DNA of 64,000 nt from Stutzerimonas chloritidismutans AW-1 (GCF_000495915.1 NZ_AOFQ01000029.1:29616-93615); one strand, 5' to 3'. Numbered from the stretch's first letter, positions 10,915 through 19,866 are shown. Notes: generated from the letters alone by a model not told the origin. Numbers and translations are program-made.

Positions 10915-11025
10915 ATGCAACTGGCTCAATGCGAAACCACCAGTCAATTCAGCGCTCCAGTGATTCGTGAAGATTATCGTGATGCCATGGCGCGGCTGGG
11001 CGCGGCGGGCAACATCATCACCACC
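10915..11025 (+). pseudogene. rutF: rutF 5' fragment (FMN reductase), truncated by a deletion
   Basis: The first 37 codons match the start of RutF: FRDAMSCMGAAVNIITT in E. coli corresponds to YREDAMxRLGAAGNIITT-like residues here (DYRDAMARLGAAGNIITT at about residues 20-37). Right after the ACC ACC codons the sequence becomes the antisense of a nitronate monooxygenase gene. Normal RutF is about 160-170 residues and supplies reduced FMN to RutA. The frame stays open by chance after the junction, so a chimeric product could be made, but it would lack the flavin-binding fold. No rutG permease gene follows. Confidence 0.88.
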
Positions 11026-11634
11026 CACCAGTTGCGGCAGCAGGGCAAAGGTGCCGAGCTGGGTGGTCAGGTCCTCGCTAAGGAAGATGCCACGGTGGCC
11101 GCCGGCTTCCAGGCCCTGGGCAATCACCAGGTCGACACCGTGCTGCTGCAGCCAGAGGCCTTCGGCGGCCGTAGTCGCGGTGGAGGCGATCTTCGCCCCG
11201 GTGGCGCGGGCGCGTTGCAGCAGATCGGGCGCCGGCAGGCCGAAGTGGAAGCTGACCAGCGCCGGCTTGTGCCGCTCCAGCACCGCGGCCATTGCCGCAT
11301 CGAACGGCTGGCGGGTGGCGCCGGTGGGAATGCCTGCCGGGTCGATGGCGAACTCGGTGAACATGGGTGCGAGCATCCGGTGCCAGGCGTCGAAGGCCGT
11401 CGGGTCGGCGGCTGGCGTCTGGTGGCAGAAGAAGTTGACGTTGTAGGGTCGGTCGGTCAGCGCCTCGATGGCGGTCAGCTCGGCGTCCAGCGCCTCGGCA
11501 TTGAGCATGCCGGCCGGGATCGAGCCCAGCCCGCCGGCCTCGCAGACCGCCGCGGCCAGCAGGTGATTCTGCGCGCCGGCCATGGGCGCCTGGATGATCG
11601 GGTGCTCGATGCCGAAAAGATCGCGCAGGTCCAT
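11026..11634 (-). pseudogene. Nitronate monooxygenase (2-nitropropane dioxygenase family), 3'-truncated
   Basis: From the ATG at 11634 the protein follows the NMO family: FGIEHPIIQAPMAGAQNHLL, AVCEAGGLGSIPAGMLN, then the flavin-phosphate region VIAQGLEAGGHRGIF and TFALLPQLV at about residue 200. Normal NMOs continue with a (V/I)DAVxxPVIAAGGIAD block and run to about 320-360 residues. Here the match ends at the junction with the rutF fragment, and the frame reads on through antisense rut sequence to 10819. Loss of the last third of the TIM barrel should abolish activity. Before the deletion it was probably a convergent neighbour of the rut operon. Confidence 0.85.
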
Positions 11635-11769
11635 GAGGTCAGCTCCGTTCAGTCGTCGTGGGTGGGCACTGTAGCCCTAGTCGGTGGCCGGGGAAAACGA
11701 CGCCGGTCATGCCGGACCTGCGCGGCGCAAGGCGGACGGGTAAACTGCGCGGCTCTCGAGGAGGATCAG

Positions 11770-12609
11770 ATGAACTACCGCCACGCCTTCCATGCCGGCA
11801 ACCACGCCGATGTGCTCAAACACCTGGTGTTGAGCCGGATCTTCGCCCTGCTGTCGCGCAAGGAGGCGCCCTTCGCCTACCTCGACAGCCATGCCGGCGT
11901 CGGCCTCTACGACCTGGCCGGCGACCAGGCCAGCCGCACCGGCGAGTGGCTGCAGGGCATCGCCCGCATCTGGCAGGCCGAGGCGCACCCGGCGCTGCTC
12001 GATGACTACCTCGGCGTGATCCGCCAGCTCAACCCGGGCGGGGCGCTGCGCTATTACCCCGGCTCGCCGGAGCTGGCGCGACAACTGACCCGCGAGCAGG
12101 ATCGTCTGCAGCTCAACGAAAAGCATCCCGAGGACGGCGCGCTGCTCAAGGACAACATGGCCGGCGACCGCCGCGTGGCCGTGCACCGCGGCGAGGGCTG
12201 GCATGTGCCGCGGGCCCTGATGCCGACGCAGGAAAAGCGCGTGGTGTTGTTGATCGATCCACCGTTCGAACAGGCCGACGAACTGAGCCGCTGTGTGACG
12301 GCGCTGAAGGAAGCGCTCGGCCGTATGCGCCAGACCATCGGCGTGATCTGGTATCCGATCAAGGACGAGCGCCAGCTCAAGCGCTTCTATCAGGACCTGG
12401 CGCGCAGCGGGGCGCCCAAGTTGCTGCGTGCCGAACTGTTCGTCCACCCCGCCGACGACGCCAGCCGCCTGAGCGGTTCGGGTCTGGCTATCGTCAACCC
12501 GCCGTGGGGGGTGGAGGAAGAGCTGCGTGAGCTGTTGCCGTGGCTGGTCGAGCAGCTGGCGCAGAGCCAGGGCAGCTGGCGGCTGGACTGGCTGATCGAG
12601 GAGGCCTGA
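11770..12609 (+). CDS. rlmJ: 23S rRNA (adenine2030-N6)-methyltransferase RlmJ
   Basis: A 279-residue N6-adenine methyltransferase of the RlmJ family. It starts MNYRHAFHAGNHADVLKHLV as in E. coli RlmJ and carries the catalytic motif DPPFEQ (family D/N-PP-Y/F) in VLLIDPPFEQADE. It modifies A2030 of 23S rRNA. An AGGAGGATC-type Shine-Dalgarno precedes the ATG at 11770. The upstream frame is open all the way back to the rutF fragment, but homology begins exactly at this ATG. Confidence 0.95.
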   Translation: MNYRHAFHAGNHADVLKHLVLSRIFALLSRKEAPFAYLDSHAGVGLYDLAGDQASRTGEWLQGIARIWQAEAHPALLDDYLGVIRQLNPGGALRYYPGSPELARQLTREQDRLQLNEKHPEDGALLKDNMAGDRRVAVHRGEGWHVPRALMPTQEKRVVLLIDPPFEQADELSRCVTALKEALGRMRQTIGVIWYPIKDERQLKRFYQDLARSGAPKLLRAELFVHPADDASRLSGSGLAIVNPPWGVEEELRELLPWLVEQLAQSQGSWRLDWLIEEA

Positions 12610-12622
12610 GTCGCGGAGACCG

Positions 12623-12722
12623 CCACCGTGTGGACGTCCACACGGTGGATCGATAAAGCGCGATCCACCCTACGCAGACGCCGGGATTCGTAGGGTGGAT
12701 GTCGCTTTTCACATCCACAGTC
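12623..12722. repeat. Palindromic repeat cluster between rlmJ and srkA
   Basis: Positions 12623-12648 are a perfect 26-bp palindrome (half-site CCACCGTGTGGAC). It overlaps a second inverted repeat, GGTGGATCG...CGATCCACC, and then GTAGGGTGGATGT...ACATCCAC around a CGCTTTTC centre at about 12690-12720. Repeats built from GTAGGGTGGAT modules are scattered through P. stutzeri-type genomes as I recall. Lying between the convergent rlmJ and srkA genes, it probably also ends transcription from both sides. Confidence 0.65.
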
Positions 12723-12746
12723 ACGGGTCCGCAGCCACACCATGCC

Positions 12747-13721
12747 TCAGAACAACCTGAGCGGCTCTTCCTGCAGCGCCGATATCTGTTCGCGCAGGAT
12801 CAGCACCTGGTCGCCCCAGTAACGCTCGCTGCCGAACCAGGGAAAGCTCATCGGAAAGGCCGGATCGTCCCAGCGGCGGGCGAGCCAGGCGCTGTAGTGC
12901 ATCAGCCGCAGCGCGCGCAACGCCTCGATCAGCGGCAGCTCGCGCGGGGCGAAATCATGAAATTCGTTGTAGCCGTCGACCAGTTCGGCCAGCTGACCAA
13001 GACGTTCATGGCGCTCGCCGGCGAGCATCATCCACAGGTCCTGCACCGATGGGCCCATGCGGCAATCATCGAGATCGACCAGATGAAAGGCATCGTCGCG
13101 GGCGAGGATGTTGCCCGGGTGGCAATCGCCATGCAGGCGGATCGGGGTGAAGTCTGTGTTGGCGAAGACGTCTTCGACCCGCTTGAGCAGATCGCGTGCC
13201 ACCGACTCGTAGGCCGGCAGCAGGCTTTTGGGCACGAAGCCGCCTTCCAGCAAGCTATTCAGCGAATCGTGGCCGAAATTCTGTACGTCCAGGGTTTCGC
13301 GATGCTCGAACGGCCGGTTTGCACCTATCGCATGCATCCGCCCCAGCAGCTGGCCGAGACGATAGAGCTGGTCGAGATTGCCCGGCTCCGGCGCGCGACC
13401 ACCGCGGCGTGGAAAGAGCGCGAAGCGGAAGCCCGCGTGCTCGAATAGCGTCGTGCCGTTGCGTTCCAGCGGCGCCACCACCGGCACCTCGTGCTCGACC
13501 AGTTCCAGGCTGAACTGGTGCTCCTCGAGAATCGCCTCGTTGCTCCAGCGACCGGGCCGGTAGAACTTGGCGATCAGTGGTGTCTCGTCTTCGATGCCCA
13601 CCTGATAGACGCGGTTCTCGTAGCTGTTGAGCGCCAGCACGCGGGCATCGCTGAGATAACCGATGCTTTCCACAGCGTCGAGGACCAGGTCCGGCGTGAG
13701 TGTATCGAAGGGATGAGACAT
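12747..13721 (-). CDS. srkA: SrkA/YihE-type stress response serine/threonine kinase
   Basis: A 324-residue aminoglycoside-phosphotransferase-fold protein kinase. It begins FDTLTPDLVLDAVESIGYLS and has a catalytic loop IRLHGDCHPGNILARD and metal-binding FHLVDLDDCRMGP, as in E. coli SrkA (YihE), a cytoplasmic kinase that protects cells under envelope or oxidative stress. Length matches the family. It stands alone, 71 bases upstream (in transcription order, downstream of) comF on the same strand. Confidence 0.93.
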   Translation of the reverse strand: MSHPFDTLTPDLVLDAVESIGYLSDARVLALNSYENRVYQVGIEDETPLIAKFYRPGRWSNEAILEEHQFSLELVEHEVPVVAPLERNGTTLFEHAGFRFALFPRRGGRAPEPGNLDQLYRLGQLLGRMHAIGANRPFEHRETLDVQNFGHDSLNSLLEGGFVPKSLLPAYESVARDLLKRVEDVFANTDFTPIRLHGDCHPGNILARDDAFHLVDLDDCRMGPSVQDLWMMLAGERHERLGQLAELVDGYNEFHDFAPRELPLIEALRALRLMHYSAWLARRWDDPAFPMSFPWFGSERYWGDQVLILREQISALQEEPLRLF

Positions 13722-13792
13722 GACCGGCTCCGCAGAATAGACCGATCAGTGTATTGCACCGGGGCTTTTAAACAACCGCGCGTCCGCCGCTA

Positions 13793-14497
13793 TCAGTCGC
13801 CTGGCTTGGGCGTGCGTGCCAGGCAGTAGACGTCCACTCGCACCGCACCCGCACGCTTGAGCAGTCGCGCCAGCGCCTCGGCGGTCGCACCGGTGGTCAG
13901 CACGTCGTCGATCAGCGCCAGATGGCGGCCCTTGATGTCGTTGCCCGGCGCCAGGCAAAACGCCTGGCGCAGATTTCGCCGTCGCGTGGCGGCGTCCAGT
14001 TGCTGCTGCGGGGGCGTATCGACGACGCGTTCCAGCAGATGCTCGTCGACCGGCAGTTTCAGCGCGCCGCCCAGCCACTGGGCCAGCATCTGCGCCTGAT
14101 TGAAGCCGCGTTGGCGCAGGCGTCGGCGTGCCAGCGGCACGGGTACAAGAAGGTCCGGCTGCGGCAGCCCGTCGGTGAATGCATGTTGCAGATGCAGCGC
14201 CAGGCGCTCGCCAAGCAGGCGGCCGAATGGCCAGCGCGCCTGGTGCTTGAAGCGGGTGATCAGCGCATCCACGGGAAAGGCGAAGCGCCAGGGCACCTCG
14301 ACGTGGTCATAGCTTGGCGGCCTTTTCTGGCATTCGCCGCAGACCAGCCCGCGTGTCGGCAGTGGCACGGCACAGGTTGCACACCGGCCATCGAGCCAGG
14401 GCAGTTCGGCTTCGCAAGGGCCGCACAGTGGGTGACCGTCGCAAGGTTCATCGCACAGCAGGCAGTGCTGTATATTAATTGACCAGTTGTAAACCAT
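13793..14497 (-). CDS. ComF-family phosphoribosyltransferase-like protein
   Basis: A 234-residue protein with an N-terminal double zinc-finger region (CLLCDEPCDGHPLCGPCEAEL, cut here by its own repeats, then CATC and CGEC pairs) and a C-terminal type I PRT domain with the PRPP-loop motif LALIDDVLTTGATAEA. ComF proteins support DNA uptake; many in non-competent bacteria are of unknown use. P. stutzeri strains are naturally transformable, so a role in uptake is reasonable. Its start codon lies inside the BirA-type operator of the divergent biotin operon. Confidence 0.9.
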   Translation of the reverse strand: MVYNWSINIQHCLLCDEPCDGHPLCGPCEAELPWLDGRCATCAVPLPTRGLVCGECQKRPPSYDHVEVPWRFAFPVDALITRFKHQARWPFGRLLGERLALHLQHAFTDGLPQPDLLVPVPLARRRLRQRGFNQAQMLAQWLGGALKLPVDEHLLERVVDTPPQQQLDAATRRRNLRQAFCLAPGNDIKGRHLALIDDVLTTGATAEALARLLKRAGAVRVDVYCLARTPKPGD

Positions 14498-14539
14498 GAT
14501 TCCTTTCCTGGTTGACAGCGTATCGAGCTTGGCTAAACA
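14487..14539 (+). promoter_or_regulatory. bioB promoter with BirA-type operator
   Basis: TTGTAAACC (14487-14495) and GGTTGACAG (14510-14518) form an inverted repeat with a 14-base spacer. This is the layout of the BirA operator (TTGTAAACC...GGTTTACAA in E. coli). The right arm contains TTGACA (14512-14517), a perfect sigma-70 -35, followed 16 bases later by TAAACA (14534-14539) as -10. Bound BirA-biotinyl-AMP would block this promoter. The left arm overlaps the comF ATG. Confidence 0.7.
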
Positions 14540-14590
14540 TTCCGCATCCGTGCCAGGCCGCCGAGCCGCTATTAATTACAAGGAATGCCC

Positions 14591-15649
14591 ATGAGCGCCA
14601 CCTCCGCCTCTATTATTACGCGTCACGATTGGACCCTCGCCGAGGTCAAGGCGCTCTTCGAGCAACCCTTCAACGATCTGCTGTTCCAGGCGCAGACCGT
14701 GCACCGCCAGCACTTCGATGCCAACCGCGTGCAGGTTTCCACGCTGCTCTCGATCAAGACCGGCGCCTGCCCGGAAGACTGCAAGTACTGCCCGCAATCC
14801 GGCCACTACAACACCGGCCTGGACAAGGAAAAGCTGATGGAGGTGCAGAAGGTGCTGGAGGCGGCGGCCGAAGCCAAGGCCATCGGCTCGACGCGCTTCT
14901 GCATGGGTGCCGCCTGGAAGCACCCGTCGGCCAAGGACATGCCCTACGTGCTGAAGATGGTCGAAGGGGTCAAGGCGATGGGCCTGGAAACCTGCATGAC
15001 CCTCGGCAAGCTCGATCAGGAGCAGACCAAGGCGCTGGCGGCGGCGGGGCTGGACTACTACAACCACAACCTCGACACCTCGCCGGAGTACTACGGCAAC
15101 ATCATCACCACCCGCACCTACGGTGAGCGTCTGGAGACGCTGAGCTACGTGCGCGAGGCGGGGATGAAGATCTGCTCCGGCGGCATTCTCGGCATGGGCG
15201 AGTCGCTGGACGATCGCGCCGGCCTGCTGATCCAGCTGGCCAACCTCCCGGAGCACCCGGAATCTGTGCCGATCAACATGCTGGTCAAGGTCAAGGGCAC
15301 GCCGCTGGCCGAAGAGCAGGACGTCGATCCGTTCGACTTCATCCGCATGCTAGCCGTGGCGCGGATCATGATGCCGAAATCCCATGTGCGGCTGTCCGCC
15401 GGTCGTGAGGCGATGAACGAGCAGATGCAGGCCCTGGCCTTCTTCGCTGGTGCCAACTCGATCTTCTACGGCGAGAAGCTGCTGACCACCGCCAATCCGC
15501 AGGCGGACAAGGACATGCAGCTGTTCGCGCGTCTGGGCATCAAGCCGGAAGAGCGCCACGAGCATGCCGACGAAGTACACCAGGCGGCCATCGAGCAGGC
15601 GCTGATCGAGCAGCGCGACAGCAAGCTGTTCTACAACGCCGCGGTCTGA
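14591..15649 (+). CDS. bioB: Biotin synthase
   Basis: A 352-residue radical-SAM enzyme that inserts sulfur into dethiobiotin. The [4Fe-4S] cluster cysteines are C60, C64 and C67 in [14 protein letters not shown]. Other BioB blocks are present ([28 protein letters not shown]). The start at 14591 is preferred over an ATG at 14585 because AAGGA lies seven bases before it. It is the first gene of bioBFHCD and sits behind a BirA-type operator. Confidence 0.98.
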   Translation: MSATSASIITRHDWTLAEVKALFEQPFNDLLFQAQTVHRQHFDANRVQVSTLLSIKTGACPEDCKYCPQSGHYNTGLDKEKLMEVQKVLEAAAEAKAIGSTRFCMGAAWKHPSAKDMPYVLKMVEGVKAMGLETCMTLGKLDQEQTKALAAAGLDYYNHNLDTSPEYYGNIITTRTYGERLETLSYVREAGMKICSGGILGMGESLDDRAGLLIQLANLPEHPESVPINMLVKVKGTPLAEEQDVDPFDFIRMLAVARIMMPKSHVRLSAGREAMNEQMQALAFFAGANSIFYGEKLLTTANPQADKDMQLFARLGIKPEERHEHADEVHQAAIEQALIEQRDSKLFYNAAV

Positions 15650-15766
15650 TGATCGGGTCCGGTGGATGAGTGCGGCATCGGTTGCACGCATCCGCCGCTG
15701 GCCAGGCCAACCCATTTGCAGGCTGGATGACCCGCGCGTGGTCATCCATCTCCTCTCGGTGCACCC

Positions 15767-16945
15767 ATGAGCTTCGATATCTCCGCCCGTCTCGCCGAGC
15801 GCCGCGCGGCCCATCTCTATCGTCAACGGCCGCTGCTGGAAGCGCCGCAGCAGCCGGAGGTGATGGTCGATGGCGACCGCCTGCTGGCGTTCTGTTCCAA
15901 CGACTATCTGGGCCTCGCCAATCATCCCGAGGTGATTGACGCCATGCAGCAGGGCGCTGCGAAGTGGGGTGTGGGCGGCGGCGCCTCGCATCTGGTGATC
16001 GGCCACAGCACGCCGCATCACCAGCTCGAGGAAGCCCTTGCCGAATTCACCGGCCGACCACGGGCGCTGCTGTTTTCCACCGGTTATATGGCGAATCTGG
16101 CTGCGGTGACGGCGCTGGTCGGGCAGGGCGATACGGTGCTGCAGGATCGCCTCAATCACGCCTCCCTGCTCGACGCCGGTTTGCTCTCCGGCGCGCGCTT
16201 CTCGCGCTACCTGCACAACGATGCCGAAAGCCTCGCCAAGCGCCTGGAGAAAGCCAGCGGCAATACTCTGGTGGTGACCGATGGCGTATTCAGCATGGAC
16301 GGCGATCTCGCAGAACTGCCGGCGATTTGTGCCACGGCGAAGCAGCGTGGCGCCTGGGTGATGGTCGACGATGCCCATGGCTTCGGTCCGCTGGGCGCGA
16401 CGGGCGCCGGCATCGTCGAGCATTTCGGTCTGGGCATGGATGATGTTCCGGTACTGGTCGGCACGCTGGGCAAGGCGTTTGGCACCGCAGGCGCCTTTGT
16501 CGCCGGTAGCGAGGAGCTGATCGAAACGCTGATCCAGTTCGCGCGACCGTACATCTACACCACCAGCCAGCCGCCTGCGGTGGCCTGTGCCACACTGAAA
16601 AGCCTGGAGCTTTTACGTAGCGAGGGCTGGCGCCGCGATCAGCTGAACCGGCTGGTGGCGCGTTTCCGCGAAGGCGCGGTGCAGATCGGCCTGACACTGA
16701 TGGCCAGCCCGACACCGATCCAGCCGGTGCTGGTCGGCAGCAGCGAACGGGCGTTGAGGCTGTCGGCATTGCTGCGTGAGCGCGGCATCCTGGTCGGCGC
16801 GATTCGCCCACCAACCGTTCCGGCCGGCAGCGCACGGCTGCGGATCACCTTCACGGCGAGCCACAGTGAGGGACAGCTGGACCGCCTGCTGGAAGCGCTG
16901 GCCGAGTGCTGGGCCCTGTTGCCCAAGGAGAACGAGGATGCGTGA
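15767..16945 (+). CDS. bioF: 8-Amino-7-oxononanoate synthase
   Basis: A 392-residue PLP enzyme that condenses pimeloyl-ACP with alanine. The PLP lysine is K236 in [11 protein letters not shown]. Typical stretches are [13 protein letters not shown] and [14 protein letters not shown]. The gap to bioB is 117 bases and includes a weak inverted repeat (GGATGACC...GGTCATCC near 15722-15750). The 3' end overlaps bioH by eight bases. Confidence 0.98.
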   Translation: MSFDISARLAERRAAHLYRQRPLLEAPQQPEVMVDGDRLLAFCSNDYLGLANHPEVIDAMQQGAAKWGVGGGASHLVIGHSTPHHQLEEALAEFTGRPRALLFSTGYMANLAAVTALVGQGDTVLQDRLNHASLLDAGLLSGARFSRYLHNDAESLAKRLEKASGNTLVVTDGVFSMDGDLAELPAICATAKQRGAWVMVDDAHGFGPLGATGAGIVEHFGLGMDDVPVLVGTLGKAFGTAGAFVAGSEELIETLIQFARPYIYTTSQPPAVACATLKSLELLRSEGWRRDQLNRLVARFREGAVQIGLTLMASPTPIQPVLVGSSERALRLSALLRERGILVGAIRPPTVPAGSARLRITFTASHSEGQLDRLLEALAECWALLPKENEDA

Positions 16946-17663
16946 TCGACTGATTCTTCTGCCGGGCTGGGCGTTCAGCTCGGCCGCCCTTGAACCCCTG
17001 GCCGAGCTATTGCGCGACCGCGAGCCACGGCTGCAGGTCGACATTGCCCCGCTGCCGACGCTGGATCGCCCCGAGGCCTGGCTCGATGAGCTGGATGCGC
17101 GGCTGCCCGTCGACAGCTGGCTCGCCGGTTGGTCGCTGGGCGGCATGCTGGCGACGCAATTGGCCGCGCGGCGTGGCGACAACTGTCCGGGGCTGATCAC
17201 CCTCTGCAGCAATCCCTGCTTCCGCAGCCGTGACGACTGGCCGACGGCGATGCCTGCCGAAGCGTTCGATGCCTTCGAGGAGGCCTTCCGACTCGGGCCG
17301 GATGACACGCTCAAGCGCTTCAGCCTGCTGTGTAGCCGCAGTGCCTACGATCCGCGGACGCTGGCGCGGCAACTGCAGGTTAGCCTGCTCGAGCAGCCTT
17401 CGTCAGTGGCTGCCGCCGGGCTGCGTCTGCTCGCCGAGCTGGACGGCCGCGAGGCGCTGCAAGGTTATGTGGGGCCACAGCTGCATCTGTTCGCCGATGG
17501 TGATGCGCTGGTGCCGGCGTCAGCGGCAGATGCGCTGCTGGCCTGTCTGCCGGATGTGGAAGTCGATGTGCTGGCCAATGCCAGCCACGGCCTGCCGCTG
17601 GAGCGTGCCGACGACGTGGCGACGGCAATGCTGGCGTTTATGGGTGATGGCGAGGATGACTGA
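16938..17663 (+). CDS. bioH: Pimeloyl-ACP methyl ester carboxylesterase
   Basis: A 241-residue alpha/beta-hydrolase that removes the methyl group from pimeloyl-ACP methyl ester, ending fatty-acid-type elongation. The nucleophile is S66 in [16 protein letters not shown] supplies the acid and NASHGLPLE the histidine. The start at 16938 follows a GAGG and overlaps the bioF stop. The gene overlaps bioC by eight bases, so the three are translationally coupled. Confidence 0.95.
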   Translation: MRDRLILLPGWAFSSAALEPLAELLRDREPRLQVDIAPLPTLDRPEAWLDELDARLPVDSWLAGWSLGGMLATQLAARRGDNCPGLITLCSNPCFRSRDDWPTAMPAEAFDAFEEAFRLGPDDTLKRFSLLCSRSAYDPRTLARQLQVSLLEQPSSVAAAGLRLLAELDGREALQGYVGPQLHLFADGDALVPASAADALLACLPDVEVDVLANASHGLPLERADDVATAMLAFMGDGEDD

Positions 17664-18471
17664 AGCATCGCTCAGCGAGCGTCCGCCGGCGCGGTTGCCT
17701 GATAAGCGCCAGGTCGCGGCATCGTTTTCCCGTGCTGCGGGCAGTTACGACAGCGTCGCCGCGCTGCAGCGACAGGTTGGCAATCAATTGCTGGCCCGAC
17801 TGCCCTCCACTCGGCAACCTGGCCGCTGGCTCGATCTTGGCAGCGGCACCGGCTACTTCTCCCGCGTCCTGGCTGCGGCCTTTCCGGAGGCCGATGGCCT
17901 GGCACTGGATATCGCCGAGGGCATGCTGCGCCATGCACGGCCGCAGGGCGGCGCACGGCATTTCGTCACCGGTGACGCCGAGCGGCTGCCGCTGCGTGAT
18001 GGCACTGTCGACCTGATCTATTCGAGCCTGGCACTGCAGTGGTGCGAGGATTTCGCCAGCGTGCTGAGCGAAGTGCGGCGGGTGCTGCGTCCGGGCGGCA
18101 TCTTTGCCTTCACCAGTCTGTGCAGCGGTACCCTGCAGGAGCTGCGGGACAGCTGGCAGGCGGTGGACGGCTTCGCTCACGTCAACCGCTTCCGCTCGCG
18201 GGAGGCCTACCAGACGCTGTGTAGGGGCTGCGGTCTGGGATTGGCGAGTCTCGAAGTGCGCCCGGAAGTGCTGCATTTCCCCGATCTGCGCCAGCTGACC
18301 CATGAGCTCAAGGCGCTGGGTGCGCACAACCTGAACCCGGGTCGCCCGGATGGACTGACCGGGCGTGCACGCATCCGCGCGCTGGTCGAGGCCTACGAAG
18401 GATTCCGCCGTCCCGAGGGGCTTCCGGCGACCTATCAGGTGATCTACGGCATTCTGCACAAGGAGCCATGA
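17656..18471 (+). CDS. bioC: Malonyl-ACP O-methyltransferase
   Basis: A 271-residue SAM-dependent methyltransferase that masks malonyl-ACP as its methyl ester to start biotin synthesis. Motif I reads [15 protein letters not shown] at about residues 58-72. The family start [16 protein letters not shown] and [15 protein letters not shown] are present. The ATG at 17656 follows GAGG. It overlaps bioH upstream and bioD downstream. Confidence 0.96.
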   Translation: MTEASLSERPPARLPDKRQVAASFSRAAGSYDSVAALQRQVGNQLLARLPSTRQPGRWLDLGSGTGYFSRVLAAAFPEADGLALDIAEGMLRHARPQGGARHFVTGDAERLPLRDGTVDLIYSSLALQWCEDFASVLSEVRRVLRPGGIFAFTSLCSGTLQELRDSWQAVDGFAHVNRFRSREAYQTLCRGCGLGLASLEVRPEVLHFPDLRQLTHELKALGAHNLNPGRPDGLTGRARIRALVEAYEGFRRPEGLPATYQVIYGILHKEP

Positions 18472-19157
18472 TGCATCGCGCTTTCTTCATTGCCGGCACC
18501 GATACCGATGTTGGCAAGACCACTATCGCCGCGGGCCTGCTGCATGCAGCGCGCCTGGCGGGGTTGTCCACCGCGGCGGTGAAGCCGGTCGCCTCAGGCT
18601 GCGAGCGGACCGAGCAGGGTTTACGTAACAGCGATGCGCTGGCCCTGCTGGCCGAGTGCAGCCTTGCGCTGGACTATGCGACGGTCAATCCGTTCGCGTT
18701 CGAGCCGGCCATTGCCCCGCACATAGCCGCCCGCGAAGCGGGTGTCGAACTGACCGTCGCTCGTCTGATCGAGGCCGTGCAACCGGTAATGGCCCGGCAG
18801 GCCGGCGTCACTCTGGTCGAGGGCGCGGGAGGCTGGCGAGTCCCGCTGAATGCGCGTGAGTATCTGTCGGCATTGCCCGCGGCGCTGGGTTTACCGGTCA
18901 TTCTCGTAGTAGGGGTGCGCTTGGGTTGTATCAACCATGCGTTGCTCAGTGCCGAAGCGATCGCCCGCGACGGGCTGGCGCTGGCTGGCTGGGTGGCGAA
19001 TATCATCGACCCTGCCACGTCGCGGCTGGATGACAACCTCGCCACGCTCGCTGAGCTGCTACCGGCACCCTGCCTTGGCCAGGTGCCTCGCCTCACTGCG
19101 CCAACGGCGCGTCAGGTCGCGCGCTACCTGACGTTGCCCGCGTTGCAGCCGGTGTGA
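18471..19157 (+). CDS. bioD: Dethiobiotin synthetase
   Basis: A 228-residue ATP-dependent enzyme that closes the ureido ring of biotin. The P-loop FIAGTDTDVGKTT lies at residues 6-18, followed by VKPVASGCE and VEGAGGWRVPL. Two ATGs (18468, 18471) are adjacent; the second has better spacing from AGGAG. The start overlaps the bioC stop. It is the last gene of the biotin cluster. Confidence 0.96.
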   Translation: MHRAFFIAGTDTDVGKTTIAAGLLHAARLAGLSTAAVKPVASGCERTEQGLRNSDALALLAECSLALDYATVNPFAFEPAIAPHIAAREAGVELTVARLIEAVQPVMARQAGVTLVEGAGGWRVPLNAREYLSALPAALGLPVILVVGVRLGCINHALLSAEAIARDGLALAGWVANIIDPATSRLDDNLATLAELLPAPCLGQVPRLTAPTARQVARYLTLPALQPV

Positions 19158-19244
19158 GCGGACGCGCATTGCGGCGACTCGCGCCTTGCGGTACGTGTCG
19201 GCATCTGCTTGAATGCTGGCAACCTGATAGCGCGTGGAGTCACC

Positions 19245-19493
19245 ATGCAAATCACCAATAATCTTCTGGGCGCGGGCCTCAGTGCCTACCAGGGCGGTCA
19301 GCAGCGCGTCGAGCAGGCCGCTTCGTCCATTGCCTCCGCCAACGCGCCAGTGCTGGGCAACTCCCAGGCGGTCACCGAAATCACCGAGCAGCTAATCCAG
19401 TTGAAGGTCGGTGAACACAGTGCCAAGGCAGGTGCCCGTATGATCCAGAGCGCTGACGAAGTCCTCGGCACGCTGATCGATACCCAGGCCTGA
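19245..19493 (+). CDS. Small protein with a flagellar-rod-like N-terminal motif
   Basis: An 82-residue protein. LSAYQGGQQRVEQAASSIAS followed by ANAPV resembles the conserved N-terminus of flagellar rod and hook proteins (Lxa...q....asNiANanTpg). The rest is helical with no rod domain, so it is not FlgB or FlgC. A similar short open frame sits between bioD and the acyl-CoA dehydrogenase in P. aeruginosa, as I recall (PA0505), which argues that it is real. It has no signal peptide. A weak GGAG lies ahead of the ATG. Function unknown. Confidence 0.7.
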   Translation: MQITNNLLGAGLSAYQGGQQRVEQAASSIASANAPVLGNSQAVTEITEQLIQLKVGEHSAKAGARMIQSADEVLGTLIDTQA

Positions 19494-19726
19494 TCGCGTA
19501 CTCCGGCGCTCATCGATTCTCCTTGCTGATTCGAGTCGTCATTCATGCGCTCGGCCAGCTTCGCTTTCTCCTTCCTGCATCTTCGTATCCGCCAGTCAGC
19601 TCGGCAGGCGCCGGGCTTGCTGCGTCTTTGCAACATCAGATTTCCTGTTCCCGAATTCGCCAGGCGTGGCCTTCGCTCGACCTGAATTTGGCTGATTCAG
19701 CCGATAAGTGGTGCCCTGTTCCGCGC
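19494..19726. other. Non-coding stretch upstream of the fadE-type promoter
   Basis: Between the small rod-like gene and the promoter at 19727 I see no credible gene. Open frames here are short and have unusual composition for this genome. No hairpin with a T-tract was found after the stop codon at 19493. Confidence 0.5.
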
Positions 19727-19770
19727 TTGACATCGCTCAGGTCGAAACGTATGTTTCAAACGCCTGTTTG
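19727..19770 (+). promoter_or_regulatory. Sigma-70 promoter with two tandem PsrA-type boxes
   Basis: TTGACA (19727-19732), a 17-base spacer and TATGTT (19750-19755) form a strong promoter. GAAAC-gtat-GTTTC (19744-19757) covers the -10. CAAAC-gcct-GTTTG (19757-19770) follows at once, sharing one base. Both fit the PsrA consensus (G/C)AAAC-N2-4-GTTT(G/C). PsrA is the fatty-acid-responsive TetR regulator of Pseudomonas that represses beta-oxidation genes. The next gene is a long-chain-type acyl-CoA dehydrogenase. Confidence 0.75.
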
Positions 19771-19866
19771 ACCCTTCGGGCTGGTAGTCCGACGGTCGAA
19801 ATCGAATTCAGATGGCTGGGTCGCCCGGTCAGCTTGTTACAAGAACTCACCGCTGAGGTTTACGCT

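Noticed and set aside
10915..12609. One uninterrupted 564-codon frame joining the rutF start, antisense nmo and rlmJ
   Set aside because: Homology shows three separate pieces, with the middle read on the wrong strand. rlmJ has its own Shine-Dalgarno and ATG at 11770. The open frame is explained by high GC and loss of stops at the deletion.
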